Origin: Bradyrhizobium sp. CSS354
GTDB lineage: Bacteria; Pseudomonadota; Alphaproteobacteria; Rhizobiales; Xanthobacteraceae
Reading direction: 5' to 3'
Length of the DNA stretch: 64,000 nt
Assembly (NCBI RefSeq): GCF_029051725.1
Contig: NZ_JAACFU010000010.1
Coordinates: forward strand, 154,902 to 218,901
In this document: in pieces, positions 46,075 to 54,450 of the stretch
How the letters are laid out: each line of letters begins with the position of its first letter
Position numbering within the stretch: the stretch's first letter is position 1
Made by a program: the position numbers and the translations under genes
The notes under the pieces: model-generated
The model's database searches: none
What the model was told of the DNA's origin: nothing
What the model saw: the letters and a program-made list of their open reading frames with translations, nothing else

Positions 46075-46093
46075 GCCTGCCTACGACCCCCGC

Positions 46094-47323
46094 CTACGAC
46101 CCCTGGCGCAGCTTCGCCAGCACCTTCAGCCCGCCATAGCCGTCCGCGGGCGTGATGCCCGCGCGCTGCTGAAAATCCTTGATTGCCTTCATCGTGTCGT
46201 TGCCGACGCGGCCGTCGGTGCCGCCGGTGTCGAAGCCCGTCTTGGTCAACCGCGTCTGCATCTCCTGCACCTCGGCGAGCGTCAGCGCGCGCTCGGACCC
46301 AGGGAACGGCTGGATGAAAGGTGGGGCGCCGAGGCAGCGGTCGCCGAGATGGCAGATCGCCAGCGCATAGTTCATCGAGGGATTGTAGCTCTTCACCGCG
46401 TTGAAATTCGGCCCCAGCAGAAACGTCGGGCCACCCGCAACCGGGGTCCACATCTGCGCGGATGCGGAGGCTTGCGGGAACGGCTGGCCATCGGCGCGGG
46501 TGACGCCAACCGCCTGCCACGCCGCATAGGTCCGGCTGCCGCTCATCTCACCGGGCGCGCGCACCTCGTAACCCCAATGCTCCCCGCGGCGCCACTTGCC
46601 GCGATTGATGAGATATTTTGCGGTGGAGCCCAGCGCGTCGTCGGGCTTGCCGAACGGCGACACCTTGCCGTCGCCGTCATAGTCGATGCCGACATTGAGC
46701 CAGACTTCCGGCATCCATTGCGAATGCCCCATCGCGCCGGCCCAGGATCCCTGCATCTGCTCCGGCGTGCTCCAGCCCTTGTCGACGATACGCAGCGCGT
46801 TGATCAGCTCGGTCTCCCAATAGGCTTTTCGCCGCGGCTCGTTCCAGGCGAGCGCGGCAAGCGAGGGAAACACCGGCGTCATGTGGTTCTGCTGCACCAG
46901 CGGATCGCCATAGGCGGACTCGACGCCCCACAGCGCCAGCAGCGTGCCGCGCTCGACGCCGAAATCGCGCTCGATGCGCGCGAGCAGCGCCTCGTTGTTC
47001 TTCAGCGCGACCTTGCCGTTGATGATGCGCCAGTCGGAGACGCGGCGGTTGATGTATTGCCAGACCTGCTCATGGAATTCGGGCTGGTTGCGCATCTGCT
47101 TGAACACGCTCATGTCGGGCTCGACCCGGGCCATCGCGCGCTGCCAGGTCGCAGCGGAGATGCCCTTGGCCATTGCACGCGCGCGAAAGCCCTCGCGCCA
47201 TTCCTCGAATCCTGGAGGCGCGGCCAGGATGCGCGTTGGGATTGCGACGAGTGCGGCCGCGCCGAGCGTGGATCGAAGCAGAGCGCGGCGGCTGCGAGAG
47301 GCTATGGAATCAGCGTGTTTCAT
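46094..47323 (-). CDS. lytic murein transglycosylase (MltB-like) with peptidoglycan-binding domain
   Basis: A protein of 409 residues. The signal contains SRSRRALLRS followed by an Ala-rich helix, which could be Tat or Sec. The catalytic Glu is in LLALWGVESAYGDPL, and QGSWAGAMGHSQWMP and the NFNAVKSYNPSMNYAL stretch belong to the SLT family 3. The last 60 residues are a PG_binding_1 domain (LTKTGFDTGGTDGRVGNDTM). It cleaves peptidoglycan glycan strands in the periplasm, leaving anhydro-muramic ends. Confidence 0.9.
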   Translation of the reverse strand: MKHADSIASRSRRALLRSTLGAAALVAIPTRILAAPPGFEEWREGFRARAMAKGISAATWQRAMARVEPDMSVFKQMRNQPEFHEQVWQYINRRVSDWRIINGKVALKNNEALLARIERDFGVERGTLLALWGVESAYGDPLVQQNHMTPVFPSLAALAWNEPRRKAYWETELINALRIVDKGWSTPEQMQGSWAGAMGHSQWMPEVWLNVGIDYDGDGKVSPFGKPDDALGSTAKYLINRGKWRRGEHWGYEVRAPGEMSGSRTYAAWQAVGVTRADGQPFPQASASAQMWTPVAGGPTFLLGPNFNAVKSYNPSMNYALAICHLGDRCLGAPPFIQPFPGSERALTLAEVQEMQTRLTKTGFDTGGTDGRVGNDTMKAIKDFQQRAGITPADGYGGLKVLAKLRQGS

Positions 47324-47458
47324 GGGCCCATTCTAGCGGGAAACATGGCGGCTGTGACCCGGTTCCTGGAACCAGAGGAAGAGACGCAGGCCCCGCGTTC
47401 CCCGGAACAAACTGTCGCACTCCCGCATTCCCCCAGCACCAATTTGGAGGAGGAGAAG

Positions 47459-47719
47459 ATGAGGAAATATCTGTTTGCCGCCGCCATGGTCACCGCCATC
47501 GCCGCGCCTGCGTTTGCCGACGAAGTCGGCGTTCACGTCGGTCCGGTCGGTGCCGGCGTGACGGTCGGACAGTCTCACGAATATCGTGAGCGGGACCGTG
47601 ATCGCGACCGCACCACCGTCATCAAGGAGCGCGAACCCGCCGACCGCACCACGGTGATCAAGAAGGAAGACGAATTCGGCAATCGCAGCAAGACCGTGAT
47701 TCATCACGACAACGACTGA
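47459..47719 (+). CDS. small secreted, charge-rich protein (86 aa)
   Basis: GGAGGAGG lies just before the ATG. A clean Sec signal (LFAAAMVTAIAAPAFA) precedes a mature part made of glycine/valine-rich VGVHVGPVGAGVTVG and then two rough copies of DRTTVIK within an Arg/Asp/Glu-rich tail. I know similar short periplasmic proteins in Bradyrhizobium but no function. It diverges from the lytic transglycosylase and stands alone. Confidence 0.7.
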   Translation: MRKYLFAAAMVTAIAAPAFADEVGVHVGPVGAGVTVGQSHEYRERDRDRDRTTVIKEREPADRTTVIKKEDEFGNRSKTVIHHDND

Positions 47720-47781
47720 TGGAGTGGGGCCCCGGCCGATCGCCGGGGCCCGCCGTCCGTTCATCGAGAATTCGGGGTGGC

Positions 47782-48033
47782 ATGAAGATACGCGCGCATG
47801 CGGAAAGCCATGTCGTCGAGCTCGACGACGGATCGCAATGGCAGATATTTCCCGGCGATCTCGCGACCACGCTGAGCTGGAAGCCCGAAACCGACCTGCA
47901 TCTGGAGCGAAGCGGCGATCGGGTGAGTTCGCATGAGCTGGTGAACAATTCCGATCAAAGCCGCGTGCGGGTGATCGCGGTGGGCGAGATCTGGCCTGAT
48001 GGCGAGGTTAAGAAAGTGTTGAAGGGCGGGTAG
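47782..48033 (+). CDS. conserved hypothetical protein (83 aa)
   Basis: The product MKIRAHAESHVVELDDGSQW continues with IFPGDLATTLSW and ELVNNSDQSRVRVI. It looks like a small all-beta domain with no signal or membrane segment. The phrase VVELDDGSxWxIxPGDxxxTLxWxPxTxL reads as a constrained family pattern, so I think the gene is real. GGGGTGG precedes the start. It follows the secreted protein by 62 bp. Confidence 0.6.
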   Translation: MKIRAHAESHVVELDDGSQWQIFPGDLATTLSWKPETDLHLERSGDRVSSHELVNNSDQSRVRVIAVGEIWPDGEVKKVLKGG

Positions 48034-48118
48034 GGCGCGCCTGCAATGGGTCGGGTATCCCCAATTTTGAGCCTGTCGCTTTACGGTCGATTCGCTTCCG
48101 TCTGCGCACAATGCGTGA

Positions 48119-48298
48119 ATGCAGGAGCTGTTCGACATCATCCGCGCCAATCCCTGGCCGTTCGGCGCCGGGTTGTTCGTCGTCATCCTGATGATCCTTG
48201 CGGAGAACTTTGGGCGCGGTATTCGAGGCAACGGCGCCGCAAGTGACTTCCCGGATTCGGACGGTGGCGGCTGCGGCGATGGAGGAGGCGGCGACTAG
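48119..48298 (+). CDS. single-pass membrane protein with glycine-rich tail (59 aa)
   Basis: The sequence starts MQELFDIIRANPWPFGAGLF and continues VVILMILAENFGRG, giving one membrane helix; the tail ends DGGGCGDGGGGD. GC-rich Gly/Asp/Cys tails of this type occur in many short alphaproteobacterial proteins. A ribosome binding site is weak. It is convergent with the MarR gene. The function is unknown. Confidence 0.55.
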   Translation: MQELFDIIRANPWPFGAGLFVVILMILAENFGRGIRGNGAASDFPDSDGGGCGDGGGGD

Positions 48299-48325
48299 GA
48301 CCCGTCAGCGGCGAACGCGCTTCGC

Positions 48326-48850
48326 CTAATCCTCCTGCAAATCGGCCGCGATGCCTGCGAGCCAGCGGCGAATGCTTGCCTCGGCCCTGGCATCGAGCCC
48401 GACCGCAAGGCGCTTCTCCAACGCAATCACCCGTTCCCGGCACGCTTTCAAAAGCGTCGCGCCGCGCGGCGTCGGCGTCCATTGCTGGATGCGGCCGTGG
48501 ACGGGATGGGGCGTCATCACAATCGCACCGTCACGTTCGAGATTGCGGATGATGACGCCGACGGTCTGGGGCGTCAGAAACGTGAGGCGGGCGACGTCGG
48601 CCCCTGACAGTCCCGGATAGGCATTGAGCATGGTCAGCACCGCGAATTGCGGTGAGGTGACACCGAGATCGGCCAGCGACCGCTCCATCGTCAGACGGAC
48701 TGCGGCGTGGGCCTGGCGCAGCAGATAGCCGAGATAGCCTTGTTCGCCGCGCTTGCCTTCCCCTGGCGCTGGCACCCGAACCGCCGGGGCGGCAGTGGCT
48801 GCCTGCCGCCGCGGTTGCGATCTCGTGATATCAGGCGGCTTGCGCGTCAT
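48326..48850 (-). CDS. MarR-family transcriptional regulator
   Basis: A protein of 174 residues from the ATG at 48850; a GTG at 48877 is possible. The core is a MarR winged helix: ADLGVTSPQFAVLTMLNAYP, GADVARLTFLTPQTVGVIIRNLERDGAI and the wing HPVHGRIQQWTPTPRG. The N-terminal 40 residues are a Pro/Arg-rich extension. It diverges from an AhpD-like gene, and a palindrome at its own start overlaps that gene's promoter, so it probably represses both. Confidence 0.85.
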   Translation of the reverse strand: MTRKPPDITRSQPRRQAATAAPAVRVPAPGEGKRGEQGYLGYLLRQAHAAVRLTMERSLADLGVTSPQFAVLTMLNAYPGLSGADVARLTFLTPQTVGVIIRNLERDGAIVMTPHPVHGRIQQWTPTPRGATLLKACRERVIALEKRLAVGLDARAEASIRRWLAGIAADLQED

Positions 48851-48867
48851 ATAAGTGCTCTTATAAT
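48840..48867 (+). promoter_or_regulatory. promoter of the AhpD-like gene with overlapping MarR palindrome
   Basis: TTGCGC at 48840-48845 and TATAAT at 48862-48867 are 16 bp apart and point right toward the gene at 48905. TATAAG-TGCT-CTTATA, a perfect 6+6 inverted repeat at 48850-48865, covers the spacer and half of the -10 box and includes the marR start codon. A MarR dimer bound there would block both genes. A related half-site (GCACTCTTACAAT) follows at 48874-48886. Confidence 0.6.
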
Positions 48868-48904
48868 GTATCAGCACTCTTACAATACCACGAGGTGAAC
48901 GGCA

Positions 48905-49384
48905 ATGTCACACGCCCGCAGCGAATACGAGGATTTCAAGAAGATCGCGCCCGACGCGTATGAGCTGGTGCTGGCGCTCGGCCGGGTCGCGGCCAAGGCC
49001 GGCCTCGACAAGCAGCTTCTCGAACTGGTCAAGCTGCGCGCATCGCAGATCAACGGCTGCGCCTTCTGCCTGCAGCATCACATCCTGCTTTCGGAGCGGA
49101 TCGGCGTCCCAGTGGACAAGCTCAATTTGGTCGTGGTCTGGCGCGAGGCGCCGATCTTTTCCGCGCGGGAACGTGCCGCGCTGGCCTGGACCGAGGCGCT
49201 GACCTGCCTGCCCGACGGCGTCGGCGAAGACGTGTACGCCGAGGCGAGCCGTGAATTCTCGGAGACGGAGCTGACGTACCTGACCTCGGCGGTCGCCTCG
49301 ATCAACGTCTGGAACCGTTTTGGTGCGGCGTTTCGCTGGACGCCGGCGAAGCGGCCGGTCGCAGCGAATGCAGCGGCATCCTGA
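48905..49384 (+). CDS. carboxymuconolactone decarboxylase/AhpD-like protein
   Basis: A protein of 159 residues. ELVKLRASQINGCAFCLQHH is the AhpD motif, with the redox Cys pair CxxC and the following His. Such proteins act as alkylhydroperoxidase-type reductants or small-molecule decarboxylases; the Cys pair favours peroxide or thiol redox work. The MarR regulator facing it and the cupin behind it suggest a small inducible oxidative or quinone stress unit. Confidence 0.85.
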   Translation: MSHARSEYEDFKKIAPDAYELVLALGRVAAKAGLDKQLLELVKLRASQINGCAFCLQHHILLSERIGVPVDKLNLVVVWREAPIFSARERAALAWTEALTCLPDGVGEDVYAEASREFSETELTYLTSAVASINVWNRFGAAFRWTPAKRPVAANAAAS

Positions 49385-49402
49385 TTGCAACGAAGGGAGA
49401 TC

Positions 49403-49909
49403 ATGATGACAGCGATGAGTCTGCCCACCACACCACGCCCGTTGCCATCGCGCTCGATGGCGATCGCCGTCGTCGGAGGGCTCGCCTGCGCGCTTGCGAT
49501 CGGTAAGGCGCTGCCGGTGACGATGGACACCATATCCGGCGCACTCTCGCCGCTCTGCGCCACAGCCGCCGAAAGCTCGCCGCTCGACAAGATCGAACCG
49601 ATCGGCTCCTACGCGCTGCCGAACGTACCGGGCAAGCGCGTCACCATCGTGCGCGTGTTCTACGGTCCCGGCGGGTTCTCGCGGCCGCATCGTCACGCAG
49701 GATCCGTCACCGCCTACATCACCAAGGGCGAGATCCGCTCCCAGCTCGGCGGCGGCCCGGTCGAGACGTTCGGCGTCGGCCAGTCCTTCTTCGAGCCGCC
49801 CGGCTCGACCCATCTGGTTTCGGCCAATGCCAGCACCACGGAGCCGGCGGAATTGATCGCGGTGTTCGTGGCCGACGAGGGCGCGCAACTCACGACGTTG
49901 CTGGAGTAG
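49403..49909 (+). CDS. membrane-anchored or exported cupin protein
   Basis: A protein of 168 residues from the ATG at 49403 (AAGGGAGA upstream). A hydrophobic N-terminal segment (MAIAVVGGLACALAIGKAL) could be a signal or anchor. The cupin domain has RPHRHAGSVTAYI and a later His in GSTHLVSANAS. It is 18 bp after the AhpD-like gene, so it is probably in the same transcript under MarR. It is a paralogue of the cupin at 34155. Confidence 0.8.
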   Translation: MMTAMSLPTTPRPLPSRSMAIAVVGGLACALAIGKALPVTMDTISGALSPLCATAAESSPLDKIEPIGSYALPNVPGKRVTIVRVFYGPGGFSRPHRHAGSVTAYITKGEIRSQLGGGPVETFGVGQSFFEPPGSTHLVSANASTTEPAELIAVFVADEGAQLTTLLE

Positions 49910-49939
49910 CCGGCACTCGCAATCCGAAGCGGCTCTTGT

Positions 49940-50926
49940 TCAGGTGGGCTGCGATCGCTTCACACGTTTCCATAGCGGTGAAAGACCGTATGTGACGGCC
50001 GGTATCGCAACCGCGCCGACAAGGAGCCCAATGACGCCCGAGATGGCTGCTTCGACCGACCATTCGACGATGCCGGCAATGGACGGAAGGAGGTGCGCGG
50101 CAGCCTCGGTCGCGGCATGGACCGTTTGGCCGATCGCCGGTGGGCCGTATTGTTCGATGCCGTGCAGGATGATGCCGCCGCCGACCCAGATCATGGCGGC
50201 GGTGCCGATGGTGCTCAGCACCGCCAGGAAGGCAGGCATGCCGCGGACGAGCGCACGTCCAAGCAAGCGGATTGCGCTGCCAATGACCGAAGCGCCGTCA
50301 TACCGCGCAAGGGCCAGGCCGACATCGTCCGCCTTCACGATCAGGGCGACCACGCCGTAGACACCAACTGTGATGAAAATGGCGACGAGCGCCAGCACGA
50401 GCGCCTGCGTCCAGATGCTGCCCGCCGGCACGGCTGCCAGCGTGATCGCCATGATCTCCGCCGACAGGATGAAATCCGTCTTGATCGCGCTCGCAACCTT
50501 CTCGTCCTCGACCGACCGCGCATTCAATGCAATCGGCTGGGACTGAGCTTCGTGGTGGTGCGCATCATGCGGCATTGCGGCCTCGAGCACCTTCTCGGCA
50601 CCCTCGTAGCAGAGAAAGGCGCCGCCCAGCATGAGCAGCGGCGTGACGGCGGCGGGAAGGAAATAACCAAGCAACAAAGCGATGGGCAGCAGGATCAGCA
50701 ATTTGTTGCGCAGCGACCCGACCGCAATCTTGCCCACGATCGGCAGTTCGCGTTTCGAGGCAAAGCCGATCACGTAGTTCGGCGTGACGGCTGCATCATC
50801 GATGACCACGCCAGCCGCCTTTGCTCCCGCCTTGGCCGTCTGGCCCGCTACATCGTCGAGCGAGGCTGCCGCAACCTTCGCAATCGCCGCGATATCGTCG
50901 AGAAGACCAATCAGTCCGACACTCAT
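49940..50926 (-). CDS. DUF808 (YedI-like) inner membrane protein
   Basis: A protein of 328 residues from the ATG at 50926 (AAGGAA upstream). The N-terminus GLIGLLDDIAAIAKVAAASLDD and the segment DDAAVTPNYVIGFASKRELPI are the DUF808 hallmarks, and six to eight membrane helices follow. The family is widespread; its function is unproven. It stands alone, converging with the cupin gene. Confidence 0.85.
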   Translation of the reverse strand: MSVGLIGLLDDIAAIAKVAAASLDDVAGQTAKAGAKAAGVVIDDAAVTPNYVIGFASKRELPIVGKIAVGSLRNKLLILLPIALLLGYFLPAAVTPLLMLGGAFLCYEGAEKVLEAAMPHDAHHHEAQSQPIALNARSVEDEKVASAIKTDFILSAEIMAITLAAVPAGSIWTQALVLALVAIFITVGVYGVVALIVKADDVGLALARYDGASVIGSAIRLLGRALVRGMPAFLAVLSTIGTAAMIWVGGGIILHGIEQYGPPAIGQTVHAATEAAAHLLPSIAGIVEWSVEAAISGVIGLLVGAVAIPAVTYGLSPLWKRVKRSQPT

Positions 50927-51010
50927 CAACCCAGTTCCTTCGGCCTTCCAGCGGGCGGTGTGTGCGACAAACACGCTGTTGCACTGCCTGGCAATGGAAG
51001 GAGCAAGCCG

Positions 51011-52633
51011 TCAGTTCTCGTCGCCGCCCGATCCCTCGCGCAGGTCCGGCTTGAGCACGTCCTCCGGTAGCGCATGCGCCACGGGCTGCGGCGTGCCGGC
51101 GATCTCCGGGCCGACCTCGCGGCCGCGGGCGCGGATCAGGCGCTCGTACGCCGAGACGAGCGTGACGTAAGGACTGACCCAGATCCAGCCGTCGCGAGTG
51201 AACACCTGCACGTCGAAATGCAGGTGCATCGAGGTGCCGGCGGGATGGTCGAGATAGTTCGAGACCACGCCGATCTTCTCGCCCTCCGATACGATGCGGC
51301 CATTGAGCAGGCCATCTGCGTTCAGCGCCTGCGGGTTCATATGCATGTAGCGGAAACGGATGTGCTCGGTCCGGCTGTTGATTTGCAGCGTCACGGCCTG
51401 GTCCTTGGAGGCGCGTATGACCCTCGCATCCCGCACGGCGACGACGGCGCGCTGCTTGGGATCACAGGCTTGGCGGCCTTCACCGGGCGGCGGGCACTCG
51501 GCCGCGCGGATGTCCTCGCCCTGATGGCCATAACCGCCGCCGCATTGCCAGACCTCGAAACTGCGGGACTCGCAAAAATTGTCGCGCCAGGGATAGGCGG
51601 TCGTGCTCTCCATCTTGTCGCGCTTGGCATAGGATTGCGAGTGTACGAACGCGGGCGCCTTATCGAGAGGAAAGCGGATCTGTGCGTAGGCCATCACGTC
51701 GGGATGGCCGCCCTGCTTGCGATAGCCGGTGTTCGGGATGATGTCGCCGCTCGGCCGGTAGGTGAAGTCCGGGGAACGTACCCCGGGACGATCGAGAATG
51801 TTGGAAGCGATGTCCGTCAGCGGCCGCATGCGCTGGCCGCCGGCCACGCGCAGCGCCTTCAGGAAGCGTTCGGCGACCGGATAGGCCTCCTTGCAGGCAA
51901 GTCGCCGCGGCTTGGCGACGCTATCGAGGCATTGGATCGACACCACATAGGCGACGCCGAAACGGGTGAAAGCGTAGCGCACATAGCCTTCCCTGATGAA
52001 CTTGCGCAGGTCCGGGTAGAGCGCCGCGAGCGGTTTGACCGGGTCGCCCTTGCCGCCCGAGGGATCGGCAATGTCATAGACGAGCGCAGAACCCGTGATC
52101 TGCACCTCGACCGGCCTTGCGAACACCCGGCTCGGCATGCCGTCTCCGGCGCCAGGCTCGAACGAAAAGGTCGCGCTGTAGCCGGCGGGGCCGGCATCGA
52201 ACATGTCGACGGAACTGAAGTCGGCCTGGTAGCGCGACAGCGCGAGGGTCGTCGGCGCGCCATTGCGCCGTGCTTCGAAATAAGCGGCTGTGTCGAACGG
52301 CAGCAGCACGGGCACGGAGCTGCGGGCGATGCCGGTGAAAAATTGCGAAGAGATCGCGTTGAGCTGCACCAGCGCCGGCATCGCACGTGGATCGTAGCGC
52401 GGCACCGAACGACGGGGGGCGAAGATGAAATCGTCCGCGGCCCGTGGATGGGTGTTGATTTCGGTGCGGAGCTGGTCGAGCGCCGCGCGCCAATCGACGC
52501 GCAGCGCCGTGAGCGAGGGGCTGCGGAACTCATCCGCAGCGAGCGGAGAGGCAATGAGGAGCGAAAGCGACGCCAGAAGTTGCGAGACGAAGCGGAAACC
52601 GTTCCCAACCACTGTCTCGCCCCCCGGCGGCAC
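51011..52633 (-). CDS. M23-family (LytM) metallopeptidase
   Basis: A protein of 540 residues from a GTG start, with a signal-like segment ending near LAA-DEF. The last 200 residues hold the LytM domain: HQGEDIRA (HxxxD) and HLHFDVQVF (HxH). The catalytic region is interrupted by a Cys-containing insert (AECPPPGEGRQACDPKQ). The long N-terminal domain is unassigned. It should cut peptide cross-links in peptidoglycan or act as an activator. It starts 23 bp after efp on the same strand, so it may be co-transcribed. Confidence 0.85.
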   Translation of the reverse strand: MPPGGETVVGNGFRFVSQLLASLSLLIASPLAADEFRSPSLTALRVDWRAALDQLRTEINTHPRAADDFIFAPRRSVPRYDPRAMPALVQLNAISSQFFTGIARSSVPVLLPFDTAAYFEARRNGAPTTLALSRYQADFSSVDMFDAGPAGYSATFSFEPGAGDGMPSRVFARPVEVQITGSALVYDIADPSGGKGDPVKPLAALYPDLRKFIREGYVRYAFTRFGVAYVVSIQCLDSVAKPRRLACKEAYPVAERFLKALRVAGGQRMRPLTDIASNILDRPGVRSPDFTYRPSGDIIPNTGYRKQGGHPDVMAYAQIRFPLDKAPAFVHSQSYAKRDKMESTTAYPWRDNFCESRSFEVWQCGGGYGHQGEDIRAAECPPPGEGRQACDPKQRAVVAVRDARVIRASKDQAVTLQINSRTEHIRFRYMHMNPQALNADGLLNGRIVSEGEKIGVVSNYLDHPAGTSMHLHFDVQVFTRDGWIWVSPYVTLVSAYERLIRARGREVGPEIAGTPQPVAHALPEDVLKPDLREGSGGDEN

Positions 52634-52656
52634 CTGTTGCGCTCGCTTTGGCCCCG

Positions 52657-53223
52657 TCAGTCCTTGGCGCGTTCGGAGTAGGAGCCGTCTTCGGTCATCA
52701 CCACGATTCGGGTGCCGACGGCGATGTGCGGCGGCACCGTGGTGCGCACGCCGTTCGACAAAATCGCGGGCTTGTAGGACGAGGAAGCGGTCTGGCCCTT
52801 TGTCACGGGCTCGGTCTCGACCACTTCCAGCGTCACGCGCTGCGGCAACGCGATCGACACCACGTTGACGTCATGGGTCGACAATTTGACCGTCATGCTC
52901 TCCTGAAGATAGGCCGCGGCGTCGCCGATGACGTCCTTGGACACCTGGACCTGGTCATAGGTTTCCGGGTTCATGAAGTGGAAACCGTCACCGTCTTCAT
53001 AGAGATAGGTGAAGTTGCGCTCTTCGATCGTGGCCTTCTCGACCTGGTCGGTGGTCTTGTAGCGCTCGGAGATCTTTACCCCGTCCGAGATTCGGCGCAT
53101 TTCGATCTGGCTGACCGGGGTGCCCTTGCCGGGATGGATGTTCTCGGCGGTCACGACGACATATAGCTTGCCGTCTTGCTCGATCACGTTGCCCTTGCGA
53201 ATAGAACTGGCGATGACTCTCAA
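52657..53223 (-). CDS. efp: elongation factor P
   Basis: A protein of 188 residues, exactly the family length. The modified Lys is in ENIHPGKGT (about residue 33). EF-P binds between the ribosomal P and E sites and rescues stalls at polyproline. The start codon is TTG (53221-53223) with AGGAAA upstream. The genes for its lysine modification, epmA and epmB, are divergent and directly next to it, so beta-lysylation of this Lys is expected. Confidence 0.97.
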   Translation of the reverse strand: MRVIASSIRKGNVIEQDGKLYVVVTAENIHPGKGTPVSQIEMRRISDGVKISERYKTTDQVEKATIEERNFTYLYEDGDGFHFMNPETYDQVQVSKDVIGDAAAYLQESMTVKLSTHDVNVVSIALPQRVTLEVVETEPVTKGQTASSSYKPAILSNGVRTTVPPHIAVGTRIVVMTEDGSYSERAKD

Positions 53224-53350
53224 AGCTGTATTTCCTGCTTGCTTGGCCCGGCTCGGGCCAGGACGTGGTCAAATTGATGGGGGACCTGGGGCCCCAAATC
53301 AGACCGCGGCACCTGTTTCGGGCCGCAACATACTGGTTTTGCCGTTGGAT

Positions 53351-53367
53351 GCCAGCATTTTGCTGGC
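53351..53367. promoter_or_regulatory. perfect inverted repeat between efp and epmA
   Basis: GCCAGCA-TTT-TGCTGGC lies 19 bp before the epmA start, in the 162-bp gap shared by two divergent genes. It may be an operator or a hairpin in the epmA leader. I cannot assign a regulator. Confidence 0.3.
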
Positions 53368-53385
53368 CTGCGGGGCGGCCGGCTA

Positions 53386-54450
53386 ATGTCTGGGGACAAG
53401 CCGATGTCGCCGTTCTGGTCCCCCTCGCGGCATCTCGACCGCCAGCCGTTCCTGCAGGCCAGGGGAGCCATCACCGGGGCTCTACGGGGATTTTTCGCCG
53501 AGCAGGCCTTCGTCGAGGTCGAAACCTCCGTTCTCCAGGTCTCTCCGGGCAACGAGACCCACCTGCACGCCCCCCGGACGGAGATCATGCGACCCGACGG
53601 CAGCCGTGTGAGCCGATATTTGCGAACTTCGCCGGAATTCGCCTGCAAGAAGCTGCTGGCGGCCGGAGAGACTCGGATTTTCGAGTTCGCCCGGGTGTTC
53701 CGGGACCGCGAGCGCGGCGACCTGCATTTGCCCGAATTCACCATGCTGGAATGGTACCGGGCAGACGCCCCCTATGACGCCATCATGGCCGACTGCGTCG
53801 TCCTCATCGCCCGCGCGGCCCAGGCGACCGGTATCGGCACCTTCGCCTTCCGCGGCCGGACCGCCGATCCCTTCGCCGAGCCTGAGCTTGTGACGGTAGC
53901 CGGCGCCTTCGAGCAGTTTGCGGAAATCGACCTGCTTGCGACCATTTCCGGCGGCGAGGGCGACCGCGCCGCGCTCGCCCGGGCCGCTGCCGGCAAGATC
54001 CGCGTGGCCGAGGATGACACCTGGTCCGACATCTTCAGCAAGCTTCTGGTCGAGCATGTCGAGCCGCATCTGGGGCAGGGGCGTTTGACCATTCTGTTTG
54101 AATACCCATCTCCAGAGGCGGCACTGGCGCGCGTGAAGGCGGGCGATCCCCGCGTTGCCGAGCGGTTCGAGGTCTATGCCTGCGGTGTCGAACTCGCCAA
54201 CGGTTTTGGCGAACTGACCGACGCCGACGAGCAGCGCAAGCGCTTCACGCAATCCATGGCGGAGAAGCAGCGCCGCTACGGCGAAGCCTATCCGCTGGAC
54301 GAGGACTTTCTGGCCGCGGTCGCGGCGATGCCGGAGGCAAGCGGCGTCGCGCTCGGCTTCGACCGGCTGGTGATGCTGGCGAGCGGCGCGTCGCGAATTG
54401 ATCAGGTAGTGTGGACGCCGCCTACAAATGAAACGTTAAGCGAGACATGA
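53386..54450 (+). CDS. epmA: EF-P lysine lysyltransferase (EpmA/GenX)
   Basis: A protein of 354 residues, the size of the lysyl-tRNA-synthetase-like EpmA that lacks the tRNA-binding domain. It has class II synthetase motif 2 (FEFARVFRDRERGDLHLPEFTMLEWYRA) and motif 3 (GVALGFDRLVMLASG). It activates beta-lysine and attaches it to the EF-P lysine. It overlaps epmB by 4 bp (ATGA) and diverges from efp. Confidence 0.93.
   Translation: MSGDKPMSPFWSPSRHLDRQPFLQARGAITGALRGFFAEQAFVEVETSVLQVSPGNETHLHAPRTEIMRPDGSRVSRYLRTSPEFACKKLLAAGETRIFEFARVFRDRERGDLHLPEFTMLEWYRADAPYDAIMADCVVLIARAAQATGIGTFAFRGRTADPFAEPELVTVAGAFEQFAEIDLLATISGGEGDRAALARAAAGKIRVAEDDTWSDIFSKLLVEHVEPHLGQGRLTILFEYPSPEAALARVKAGDPRVAERFEVYACGVELANGFGELTDADEQRKRFTQSMAEKQRRYGEAYPLDEDFLAAVAAMPEASGVALGFDRLVMLASGASRIDQVVWTPPTNETLSET

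Noticed and set aside
51074..52681. Plus-strand frame of 535 codons opposite the M23 peptidase
   Set aside because: The minus-strand frame carries signal peptide and LytM motifs; the plus frame is an Arg/Ala-rich shadow.
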